This document shows, piece by piece, positions 17,956-26,084 of a stretch of DNA of 48,309 bases; the stretch's first letter is position 1, and each line of letters starts with the position of its first letter. Under the pieces are notes generated by a model that made no database searches, had not been told where the DNA came from, and saw nothing but the letters and a program-made list of their open reading frames with translations. A program made the translations under genes and the position numbers. This DNA is from Acidobacteriaceae bacterium (GTDB lineage Bacteria; Acidobacteriota; Terriglobia; Terriglobales; Acidobacteriaceae), in NCBI GenBank assembly GCA_003166855.1, contig PMUM01000143.1, forward strand, positions 1,680 to 49,988, in the 5' to 3' direction.

Positions 17956-20900
17956 TCAAAAAGTGAGGCTCAGCGTCATCTGGATCTGCCGCGGCATGCT
18001 AATCGTTTTGTTCACCACTCCCAGCCCGGACGGCGCGTTGTAGAAGCTGCTTGGCGGCGTTCCGATGACCGGAAACTGGTTGTAGAACTCGTTCTGAGAA
18101 ACGTCATCGATGGGAATGTCGAAGCTGGCTGTATTGGTCAGGTTAAAGATGTCGAAGCTGTACTTTAACGAGTACCGCTCCCCGAACTGCGTGACCTTCA
18201 CGAATGAAATATCGGCGTCCTTCTGCCACGATTGCCGGAAGATGTTGCGCTGTCCGTTCGTGAAGTTGGTCTCGTAAAGGTCACCGGCAGGAATGGCTCC
18301 GCCGAGATCGCCCGGTTGGAGCAGCGGCAGGGTGAAGCACGATGACTTGAGAGCCGGAGTGCCAAAAGCCCCAGATGCGCCCGTCACTGCATTCTTGGGC
18401 GTGCAGCCGGGCGCGAGCGGAACGATGGGGTTCGTAATACCGTCATAGACGCTGTAGAAAATGCTGCCGACCGCGCCGGTGTAATCGATGATGCTGTACG
18501 GCTGCCCGCTCTGAGCAACAACCGTGCCTTGGACCGCCCATCCGTTCGCAAACATTCCCTTCAAAGAAGATGCGCTAAAGAACTTTGGCAGCTCATAGCG
18601 ATAGCTGACATTGAAGACATGGGTGCGATCAAAGTCGGACGACCCGTACGCTGAGCGTAGATTCAGCGGATTGTTCCCGTTGAAAAACAGGCCCATGCCG
18701 CTTTGCTCATCCAGGGCGTGAGAGTACGTGTAAGAGAAGCCCACTTGCAGGCCGTGGCTCAGGCGCTTCTCGATGTGTGTCTGCAGTGCATTGTAGGCGG
18801 AAACTCCAGCCGCTTTGTACGTCTCTGACTCCGCCGAGTAGCCGATGTAGGGCACGCGCATATCGACATTGCCCCCCTCGTAAGTGGCGAGATACGGCTG
18901 ACCGTTTGGCAAATTTTGGAAATTGAAGCTGGAGTCGACCAACGTATAGCCGTAGGTGTAGTACTGCGGATTCTGCGAGTTGGGATGGATCGGGTTAGTC
19001 GGTGTGGCAATCCCCGGCTGATTGAAGGGGATGGGGACAACTCCATGACGTCCGAGGTTTCCGACGTATCCGACTTCGAACATCAAATCGTTCCGCGGCT
19101 GCCATTGAATATCGAGAGTCTGATTGAGAGTGTAGGGCAGCTTGTTGGCACGATTGTAGGTGGCAAAAGAGAACATCTGCGCGCCGTTCATGATCGCCGC
19201 CTGGTTGGGCAGGTACTGGGTGATATCTGCGGGATTCCCGCTGGGAGCCGGGCCCAGAGTCGGGCCCCACGGACTGGAAAGCGAATAGCCGTTTGCGGGG
19301 CAGGTGGGAATGTATCCCAGATAGTAAGAGTCGGGAGTGCAAGCCTGCGCGGTCACATAGGGCGGAGTCTGATTGACTCCAAACGGTCCGCCGTTGATGA
19401 CACCTTCAGCGAAGCCGGGAGACAGATAGGAGTAGAGTTCACCGCGATCGTAGTACATGCCAAATCCGGCGCGGACCACGACCTTATCGTTGAATTTCTT
19501 CGGGCTCCAAGCAAGTCCGACACGCGGCGCAAATCCCCACTGCCGCCCGGTCAGAGTCGTATCGCTAACACCCTTCGTCGGAAACAGCTTGTTGTTGCCG
19601 GCAATGATGAAGCCGTTGGACGTGATGGTATCGGTGGCGTCATCGTAAGCGTAACGCGAGGGATCGAAGTTAAAGACACGTCCGTACTTCTCGGTGAGGC
19701 CTCCATCCCAGTCGAAGCGCAGGCCGGCAGTGAGGCTCAGATTCGGTCGCAGTTGAAATTTGTCTTGTATGTAAGCCCCTGCCTGTCCCGCGCGGTAATA
19801 GCGGTTGGCATTGCCCTGCAGGAACTTGGTGGTCGTGAAGTCGTCATTGGTGTTGACGAATCCCTGAAGGAACTGGGAAAAATCCGCCGTCGAAATGATT
19901 CCCTGATTCGTCCTTCGGTCACGAGTGTTGAGTTGCGTGTAGGAGTAGCTGCCTCCGAACGTGAATGAGTGGCGGCCGTGCATCCAGATGGCATTTGCTG
20001 AGGGCATGATGCGATTCTGGAAGACTCCGGTAAACGCGCCCTGCGACGCGGCACCCTGGCCGATTGTCAGAAACTGAAGGTTGGTGACGCCTCCGGGATT
20101 GGCAATCGGGTTTCCCAATCCCAGTGGATCGACGATTGTGATTCCGGGAAAGAAAGTAGAGCCGAAGGTATTGATGTTCAGTTGCTGCGGCGTGAACGGC
20201 TGTGCGATCGTGCTGTAGACCTTTTCGCGCAGAATACCAATCACTTCGGTGATGCTGAACCCGGGAGTGATTGACTGTGAATTGGTAAGAGAAGCGACCT
20301 GACTTCCGGCGTCCAAATGCTGAGAGAATCCTGCGACACTCGAGTAAGCGTACGGGGCGATACTCGGATCGTGCTGGTAATAGTACTTGGCCGACAACGT
20401 GTCCTTGGCGCTTTTGGTCCAGTCCAGATTTGCAACCGCCTGGTCAGAAAAGAAATAAGCTGTGCCCGGGCTGATCGCGTTCTCCGGGAAACTTGGGGTC
20501 GGTATCACGCCGTTGGCCGACGGGATCATGTACTGCCCGTTGGGCAATTTGTACTGTAACAGCGCAACCGCAACGGGGTTGACATCGCCATTTCCGGTGA
20601 GGCTCGTTCCCCAGATGTCATTTGAAATCTGAGCTAGGCCCTGGGGCGTGCGGTTAGAGTCAGTAAGCTCAGAGGGGACCAGCAACCGGGACAACCCGAT
20701 CTCCTGATCGGAATCGTGAAGGTGCTGGTAGGCTACATAGCCGAACAGCTTGTCCTTGATCAGAGCACCACCGAGCTTGCCGCCTGCGATCCAGCGATGC
20801 AACTGGGGAATCTTATCGTTGGCCGGAATGTTCGGATCTTGCTTATCGAAGAACGGCGCCGCGTTGAGCCAATCCGTTCCACGATGCACGTAGGCCTCAC

Positions 20901-21774
20901 CATGAATCGTGTTTGTTCCAGTCGCGGTGCTCATGTCGATGTGCGCGCCGCTGGTGGAGCCCTGTTGCGCGTCGTACATCGAAGTGTTCACGCGAAGTTC
21001 CTGCACCGTCTCAGGTGCGGGAGTAGGCAGCGCCTGTCCGACGGCAAGGTAAACCGACGCCGTGCTCTGAATCGGTGCCGCGCTGGTGCTGGCGGCGTTG
21101 GCCACACCGGTATTGTTGACAATGCGTGCCGACGCTACCTGGCTGGTGCTCTTGCCGTTAAATAAGTTGCTGGCGTCGACGCCGTTCAGCAGGAAAGTGT
21201 TGCTCGTGTCGCGCTGGCCGTTGGCCCAGATCGGCTGGTTGCCTAATCCGCTGTTGACGCCCGTTCCACCGGCCAGTTCCGCATTCACCCCGGGAGAGAG
21301 AATCGCCAGCCCGGTGAAACTGCCGGTCGGTAATGGGACAGCCTGAATCTGCTGCGCTTCGAGCACATAGCCGTTCGTGGTGTCGACGGCGTTCATGATG
21401 GGCGCTGCCTCGACATCAATCGTCGTCCCTACCTGGCCGACTTTCAACGAGACGTTTAACGTCGCGGTTCGATTCGCCTGCACGAGAATCGACGGCAGCC
21501 TTTCAGCTTGAAACCCGTCGTGGCTGACGGTGACGGTGTACGTGCCAATGGGAAGGTTGACGAAGTCGTAGGCGCCATTTCCATTCGTTTTCAGCGTGCG
21601 GGTCAGCTTGGTCTGGTCCCCGACGATGGTGACCGTGGTGTCGGGCAGCACGCTGCCGCTCCTGTCGCTGACCGTGCCCGTAATGCCGCCCAGGGTCTGC
21701 TGCGCCAACGAGGACAGGGACAATTGCAAGAACACAGCCAACAAGAGAATGCCCAGTTTCGTATGCTTCGCCAT
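17956..21774 (-). CDS. Oar-like TonB-dependent receptor with carboxypeptidase-regulatory-like domain
   Basis: A 1272-aa outer membrane protein. ATG 21774 is chosen because GAGG lies 9 bases upstream; ATG 21804 would add 10 residues before the signal peptide. Order of parts: signal peptide (1-25, ending SLAQ); a carboxypeptidase-regulatory-like beta domain (about 28-110: GGITGTVSDRSGSVLPDTTV, then GAYDFVNLPIGTYTVTV); a plug-like region with QIQAVPLPTGSFTGLAILSPG; then a very long beta-barrel ending in MTLSLTF, with the terminal Phe used by the BAM machinery. This Oar/TonB-like type is strongly expanded in Acidobacteria and is thought to take up large substrates such as glycans. Substrate unknown. 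The APC permease follows upstream in the same direction. Confidence 0.85.
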   Translation of the reverse strand: MAKHTKLGILLLAVFLQLSLSSLAQQTLGGITGTVSDRSGSVLPDTTVTIVGDQTKLTRTLKTNGNGAYDFVNLPIGTYTVTVSHDGFQAERLPSILVQANRTATLNVSLKVGQVGTTIDVEAAPIMNAVDTTNGYVLEAQQIQAVPLPTGSFTGLAILSPGVNAELAGGTGVNSGLGNQPIWANGQRDTSNTFLLNGVDASNLFNGKSTSQVASARIVNNTGVANAASTSAAPIQSTASVYLAVGQALPTPAPETVQELRVNTSMYDAQQGSTSGAHIDMSTATGTNTIHGEAYVHRGTDWLNAAPFFDKQDPNIPANDKIPQLHRWIAGGKLGGALIKDKLFGYVAYQHLHDSDQEIGLSRLLVPSELTDSNRTPQGLAQISNDIWGTSLTGNGDVNPVAVALLQYKLPNGQYMIPSANGVIPTPSFPENAISPGTAYFFSDQAVANLDWTKSAKDTLSAKYYYQHDPSIAPYAYSSVAGFSQHLDAGSQVASLTNSQSITPGFSITEVIGILREKVYSTIAQPFTPQQLNINTFGSTFFPGITIVDPLGLGNPIANPGGVTNLQFLTIGQGAASQGAFTGVFQNRIMPSANAIWMHGRHSFTFGGSYSYTQLNTRDRRTNQGIISTADFSQFLQGFVNTNDDFTTTKFLQGNANRYYRAGQAGAYIQDKFQLRPNLSLTAGLRFDWDGGLTEKYGRVFNFDPSRYAYDDATDTITSNGFIIAGNNKLFPTKGVSDTTLTGRQWGFAPRVGLAWSPKKFNDKVVVRAGFGMYYDRGELYSYLSPGFAEGVINGGPFGVNQTPPYVTAQACTPDSYYLGYIPTCPANGYSLSSPWGPTLGPAPSGNPADITQYLPNQAAIMNGAQMFSFATYNRANKLPYTLNQTLDIQWQPRNDLMFEVGYVGNLGRHGVVPIPFNQPGIATPTNPIHPNSQNPQYYTYGYTLVDSSFNFQNLPNGQPYLATYEGGNVDMRVPYIGYSAESETYKAAGVSAYNALQTHIEKRLSHGLQVGFSYTYSHALDEQSGMGLFFNGNNPLNLRSAYGSSDFDRTHVFNVSYRYELPKFFSASSLKGMFANGWAVQGTVVAQSGQPYSIIDYTGAVGSIFYSVYDGITNPIVPLAPGCTPKNAVTGASGAFGTPALKSSCFTLPLLQPGDLGGAIPAGDLYETNFTNGQRNIFRQSWQKDADISFVKVTQFGERYSLKYSFDIFNLTNTASFDIPIDDVSQNEFYNQFPVIGTPPSSFYNAPSGLGVVNKTISMPRQIQMTLSLTF

Positions 21775-21994
21775 GATTGTGAACCTCGTCAGGGGTAGAA
21801 ACACAAATCCAAAGCAGCCGCCAACTGCCGCGAACTACGGTTTTACTTGTACGACTTTGTCGTTGAGCTGGTTTGCTCCGCACTTGCTCTGCACTGCCCA
21901 GGCTGGAAAACTATGCCGCCAAATGTACGCGAACTCCGGCGAAAGGGAAAGACACAGGCTCAATGAAAATTCTTTTGACCGGAATCAGTAATTT

Positions 21995-23407
21995 TTATGG
22001 CTCAGACAGTTCGACACGCTCCGACAAGGCTACCTTCCTGCTGCGAGAGCGAATCATGAACCATCCGAGCCCTGCGATCAAATAAGCGAGATAGATGTAA
22101 GGGAGCTTGCCGTAGGGCCCTTCGGGCACGGGGTAGAGATTGCCGATTAGGGCCAGCAGCATGGCCGTCGCCGCCAGCCAGGGAACGATCTGGGCGCCGG
22201 CAGTGAAGCTGCCATGCTGATGCAAGTAGCGTGGCAGGGCAACGCACACCAGGGCGTACGCCACGATGAAGCCGTAAGTCGCCAGAGATCCCAGCCAGCC
22301 GTACACATCCAACCCGCTGGCTCCGCGGTATGCCAGCACTGCCACTGGCAGCATCGCCGCAACGCCGGTGATGACGACGGCACGACTCGGGGTGTGGTTG
22401 TGGGCGTGTGTCGAACCCAACGATTCATGCGCGAGCCCGTCGTGCGCCATCCGCAAAAGCACGCGAGCAGCGGCCGTAATGCAGGCGAGAGTGCCGGCAA
22501 ACATGCTTACCAGCGCCCCGACGTCGATCAGTATCCCCAGCACCGGCACGCCGCCAACCCGGGCGAGCACGTGCATTTGATCCGGAGTGGTGCCCAGATC
22601 CTGACCTACCATATGGAAGCCCAGCACTGCGGCATACGCGCAAATGGTGAAGAATGCTCCCGCCAGAACAGCACTCTGAATCACCGCGCGGGGAATTGTT
22701 TTCAGCGGGTTGCGGGCCTCGGCGCCCAGCGTGGTCGCGCTCTCAAAGCCCACAAAGCTAAACAGCGCCAGCACCAGGCCGAGGCGGAGTCCGCTCCCGG
22801 TCATCCCATGCAAATGGAGTTCATCTGCGTCCAGGTGCCAGCCGTAATGAAACAGCACGAGCACGACGACGATCACGATCACCGACACCGACGCAGCTTC
22901 AATCCACAACATGAGCCGCGCGGAAATCTTTACGTCGCGATACGCAATCCAGATGGAAACTCCCGTGACCAAAAGCGACAACAATACGGCAGAGAAAACA
23001 TGCCCCGTGGCATCGTGCAGCAAGAGGTTCGCATAGTGATAAAAGCCGCCAATCACGCTCGATCCCGTGGCTACATAGGCCAGCAAGAGGCTCCAGGCAA
23101 CGGTGGCGGACAGCCAGGGCGGCAAGGTCATCGATGCGTACGTGTAGAGCGACCCCGGAGAAGCAGAATGACGGGCGTAGCGCGCGATGCACAGTCCGAC
23201 CAGAAATATTGCGACCGTTGCGAGCGCATACGCGAGCCAGGTTCCGTTCCCCGCGAGCGCGCACACCAGAGGAATCGTTGCGGCCGGCGTGGTCGTCGGC
23301 GCCATGGTAGACACCGACTGCGCCAGAGTCTCCATGGGAGAAAGGATGCCGCGCCGCAACCCGTAGTCTGCGCTTGGGGGCGACTCCGGCCGTGTTGGCT
23401 CCGTCAA
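21995..23407 (-). CDS. APC-superfamily amino-acid-type permease
   Basis: A 470-aa membrane protein with about 12 helices, a typical APC transporter. The first helix has the unwound-helix substrate motif region LAQSVSTMAPTTTPAA (about 22-37). FSFVGFESATTLGAEARNP (about 222-240) is the family signature that precedes TM7. The TTG at 23407 is preferred because AAAGGAG lies 8 bases upstream; ATG 23431 (MVGKG) and longer starts have no ribosome binding site. A promoter-like pair lies at 23448-23475. The substrate is probably an amino acid or amine. It is separated from the downstream TonB receptor by 220 bases, so they may be independent units. Confidence 0.8.
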   Translation of the reverse strand: MTEPTRPESPPSADYGLRRGILSPMETLAQSVSTMAPTTTPAATIPLVCALAGNGTWLAYALATVAIFLVGLCIARYARHSASPGSLYTYASMTLPPWLSATVAWSLLLAYVATGSSVIGGFYHYANLLLHDATGHVFSAVLLSLLVTGVSIWIAYRDVKISARLMLWIEAASVSVIVIVVVLVLFHYGWHLDADELHLHGMTGSGLRLGLVLALFSFVGFESATTLGAEARNPLKTIPRAVIQSAVLAGAFFTICAYAAVLGFHMVGQDLGTTPDQMHVLARVGGVPVLGILIDVGALVSMFAGTLACITAAARVLLRMAHDGLAHESLGSTHAHNHTPSRAVVITGVAAMLPVAVLAYRGASGLDVYGWLGSLATYGFIVAYALVCVALPRYLHQHGSFTAGAQIVPWLAATAMLLALIGNLYPVPEGPYGKLPYIYLAYLIAGLGWFMIRSRSRKVALSERVELSEP

Positions 23408-23447
23408 TTGAACTGCTCCTTTGCCGACCATGTGTGATTGGGGTGGG

Positions 23448-23475
23448 ATTGTACAACAACGGGTGTGAGCCTCAA
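23448..23475 (-). promoter_or_regulatory. Promoter of the APC permease gene
   Basis: On the minus strand TTGAGG (23475-23470) and TACAAT (23453-23448) are spaced by 16 bases. The start site would fall about 35 bases before the TTG start at 23407, leaving room for the AAAGGAG ribosome binding site. Four of six and five of six matches to the sigma-70 consensus. Confidence 0.5.
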
Positions 23476-23630
23476 CGTAGGTATCGTCGCGCGGAGCTAG
23501 AAGAAAAATCAATTTGCGGCAACCGAAAAGACGCTCGTTCGAGGCCGGGCGTCGTGCTAGTGTGAGGTTCCGGGCTGATGATTTGAGCGGAAAGATCGAC
23601 CGTCATCTCGGCCGAGGCTTGGAGGTTGGT

Positions 23631-23792
23631 ATGAGAGCTTGTCCTAACAGCGAATGCAAGGCGTTCGGCCACATTGTGTACTCGGTGGCGACTCGATGCC
23701 CATTGTGCCGGTGGGATTTGAAGAACGCTCTACCCGCGAGTGAGACGGCGCCTCCACCGAAACCTGACAGGCATCTTCCTGCGGTGCGCTAA
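23631..23792 (+). CDS. 53-aa zinc-ribbon protein
   Basis: A small protein starting at ATG 23631, five bases after GGAGG (23621-23625). It has four cysteines in a zinc-ribbon arrangement: CPNSEC (C4, C9) and CPLC (C23, C26), separated by a short strand segment FGHIVYSVATR, followed by a helix-like RWDLKNALP and a Pro-rich tail. Small ribbons like this often bind RNA, DNA or protein partners; no function is known for this one. It runs convergently toward the deaminase gene, which ends at 23814, so it is transcribed alone. Confidence 0.65.
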   Translation: MRACPNSECKAFGHIVYSVATRCPLCRWDLKNALPASETAPPPKPDRHLPAVR

Positions 23793-23813
23793 GGGCGCGC
23801 GTATCGCACGACC

Positions 23814-24254
23814 TCACTTCCCAATATCCTCGTTCCACAAATCTGCATGTGCGCTGATGAAATCGCGCATCATGCGAACGCATTCCGCGTCGTCCAGCAC
23901 GATGACGCTCGCACCGTGCTGCAGGAAAAGATCCTCGGCGCCCTGGAAGTTTCGATTTTCACCAATGATGACGCGCGAAATCCGGAACAGCAATGCGGTG
24001 CCGGTGCACATGATGCAGGGACTGAGCGTGCTCACCAGCGTCAACTCCGCCCAGTCGCGACGCCGGCCAGCGTTGCGTAGGCATACTGTCTCGGCATGCG
24101 CCGTGGGGTCGCCGCTCTGAACCCGCAAGTTATGTCCGCGAGCGACGATCTGCCCGTGCTTGTCAGCCAGGACCGACCCGATCGGCAACCCTCCTTCAAG
24201 CAACCCTGTCCTTGCCTCTTCGAGAGCCTGTTGCAGTAACGCCTGATCGTGCAT
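23814..24254 (-). CDS. Cytosine deaminase of the yeast FCY1 type
   Basis: A 146-aa zinc deaminase of the cytidine-deaminase-like fold. The zinc and catalytic residues are visible: TAHAE with His53 and Glu55, and SPCIMC with Cys80 and Cys83. Beyond the core it matches fungal cytosine deaminase (FCY1) unusually well: GHNLRVQSG in the substrate loop, RVIIGENRNFQGAED, then VIVLDDAECVRMMRDFI, and the C-terminal WNEDIG, which corresponds to the FCY1 tail with its Trp and Asp that close the active site. It should convert cytosine to uracil. It is not homologous to bacterial CodA. A guanine or nucleoside deaminase role is the alternative. The neighbouring acyl-CoA ligase lies 15 bases upstream and may be co-transcribed. 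Confidence 0.75.
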   Translation of the reverse strand: MHDQALLQQALEEARTGLLEGGLPIGSVLADKHGQIVARGHNLRVQSGDPTAHAETVCLRNAGRRRDWAELTLVSTLSPCIMCTGTALLFRISRVIIGENRNFQGAEDLFLQHGASVIVLDDAECVRMMRDFISAHADLWNEDIGK

Positions 24255-24269
24255 GGTCCTCCGAAAGTG

Positions 24270-25829
24270 CTAACGAAGTTTGTAGCGTTGCAGTTTGCCG
24301 GTCGCCGTTTTTGGCAATTCCGGAAAGAACTCGATTTGGTGCGGCCGCTTGAAATCGGGCAGGCGCTCCAGAACGAACCGTTGCAGTTCCTTCGCGACTT
24401 CGGGGCTTCCGGGTTTGCTATCCCGCAGCACGACGCAAGCCACCGTTTTCACGAGCCCGTCTTCATCTTTCCGCCCAACGACCGCCGCTTCTTGTACGTC
24501 CGGATGTTCGAGCAGTTGGTTCTCGATTTCCACTGGACTGACCCATGTGCCGCTGACTTTCAACATGTCATCGGAGCGCCCTGCGTACCAGAAATATCCG
24601 TCGGCATCCTGATAGTAGCGGTCGCCCGTGCACATCCAATGCCCGCTGATCGTGTCTTTGGTCTTTTCGTGCTGGTTCCAATAGCACGCGCAGGCTGCGT
24701 CGGTCTTGATAATTAAGTCGCCCATCTCGCCGGTAGGTACAGGCTGATTGCTCTCGTCGACGACGCGCGCATCAAATCCGGGAATGATGGTGCCGCTCGA
24801 ACCCGGTTTGACCGCACCCGGCCGGTTCGCGATGAACATATGCAGCGCTTCCGTCGATCCGATGGCATCGAGAATCTCCACGCCAAAGCGTTCCTTGAAG
24901 CGGTGAAAGATCGCGGCTGGCAGGCATTCCCCCGCCGAAATCGCATGGCGAACCGAAGAGAAATTTGGGTCGCGCCCCGTTTCTGGCGAGTGAGCCAGCA
25001 GCTTCGCATAGTTCGAAGGCACAGAGAAAAACAGCGTTGGACGAAATCGTTCCACCACGTCGAAAACGCTATGGGGCCGTGGAGGACCGGGCAGCAGGAT
25101 GCTGGTCGCTCCCACTGCCAATGAGAAATAGAGCCCGTTACCCAGTCCGTAAGCAAAGAAAAGCTTGGCCACGCTGAAGAAGCGATCGTGCTCGGTGGCA
25201 TTCAGAATTGCCTTCGCATAGTGCTCCGCAGACACGACCATGTCGTGCTGCAGATGCACACAAGCTTTCGGCCGCCCGGTGCTGCCTGAAGAATAAAGCC
25301 AAAAGGCGGCATCATCCTTGCTGGTGCGCGCCGCATCGAGACTGGCGGAGCTGTCGCGAGTCCAGGAATCAAATGAGAGCGGGTCCGGTCTTTCCTCGCG
25401 TCCGACGACAACAATCTTCTTAACGTAAGCGAGTTTCTCAACTGGAATTGCCTGCAGCAGAGGCAAAAGGGAATCGGTGACGATCGCAACCCGCGCTCGC
25501 GAGTTATTGAGCAGAAATTCGTAGTCGGATGGCTTCAACAGAGTGTTGACGGGGACGGGCACCGCTCCTATCTTGATGGCCCCGAAAAAGCTCGCGGCAA
25601 ATTCCGGAGTATCCAGCAAAAGCAGGAAGACTCGTTCCTCGGTCCTGACTCCTGAATTCTTGAGCGCATTTCCAACCCGGTTGACCGACTCGAAAAGCTG
25701 GAGGTAGGTGACACGCCGATCCTCACATTCGATTGCGACCTTGTTGCCACGCCCCTCGGCGATATGCCGGTCGACGAAGTACGACGCCGCGTTGAATTCT
25801 TCGGGCAGTGGAAAGGGTGACGTCGTCAT
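24270..25829 (-). CDS. Benzoate-CoA ligase family enzyme
   Basis: A 519-aa adenylate-forming (ANL) enzyme. It would activate an aromatic acid with ATP and CoA to the acyl-CoA. P-loop YSSGSTGRPK is at residues 179-188; the family pattern continues with the KLFFAYGLGNGLYFSL segment (about 222-237), very typical of benzoate-CoA ligases, the DAIGSTEALHMFI adenine-binding motif, the hinge YAGRSDDMLKVSGTWVSP, and the catalytic lysine K512 in PKTATGKLQR. Length matches BadA/BclA-type enzymes. No ring-reducing or box-pathway genes are present, so the substrate (benzoate, 2-aminobenzoate, or an aliphatic acid) is not fixed. It lies upstream of, and probably with, the cytosine deaminase gene. Confidence 0.8.
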   Translation of the reverse strand: MTTSPFPLPEEFNAASYFVDRHIAEGRGNKVAIECEDRRVTYLQLFESVNRVGNALKNSGVRTEERVFLLLLDTPEFAASFFGAIKIGAVPVPVNTLLKPSDYEFLLNNSRARVAIVTDSLLPLLQAIPVEKLAYVKKIVVVGREERPDPLSFDSWTRDSSASLDAARTSKDDAAFWLYSSGSTGRPKACVHLQHDMVVSAEHYAKAILNATEHDRFFSVAKLFFAYGLGNGLYFSLAVGATSILLPGPPRPHSVFDVVERFRPTLFFSVPSNYAKLLAHSPETGRDPNFSSVRHAISAGECLPAAIFHRFKERFGVEILDAIGSTEALHMFIANRPGAVKPGSSGTIIPGFDARVVDESNQPVPTGEMGDLIIKTDAACACYWNQHEKTKDTISGHWMCTGDRYYQDADGYFWYAGRSDDMLKVSGTWVSPVEIENQLLEHPDVQEAAVVGRKDEDGLVKTVACVVLRDSKPGSPEVAKELQRFVLERLPDFKRPHQIEFFPELPKTATGKLQRYKLR

Positions 25830-25920
25830 GATTCCAATGGAAGAGACTGCCCTGAAATGCCAAAGGCACGAAACTGGCCACGACCGAAAGCGGCGATTCC
25901 CAGAACTGGTTGTGAATCAT

Positions 25921-26005
25921 TGGTGCGAAAGGGGGGACTCGAACCCCCACGGTTTTACCCGCCAGATCCTAAGTCTGGTGCGTCTGCCAATTCCGCCACT
26001 TTCGC
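25921..26005 (-). tRNA. tRNA-Leu (anticodon UAG)
   Basis: A complete 85-base class II tRNA on the minus strand. The acceptor stem is GCGAAAG with CTTTCGC, followed by discriminator A and an encoded CCA at 25921-25923. The anticodon loop CTTAGGA between CCAGA and TCTGG gives anticodon TAG (reads CUN leucine codons). A long variable arm and a perfect GGGGG/CCCCC T-stem are present. A TATTAT-like -10 (26014-26019) lies just upstream. Confidence 0.95.
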
Positions 26006-26084
26006 ACTGCGGGATAATAGTTTACTGCCTTTGCCAGCAGCGGGGAAGATGCACCGCCTCGCAGCAGAAACGTCGGCCCGGTGT

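Noticed and set aside
22214-23437. A 407-codon open frame on the plus strand opposite the APC permease
   Set aside because: It mirrors the permease frame, is rich in Arg, His and Gln with no domain, and has no ribosome binding site. The permease on the other strand has clear membrane helices and signatures.
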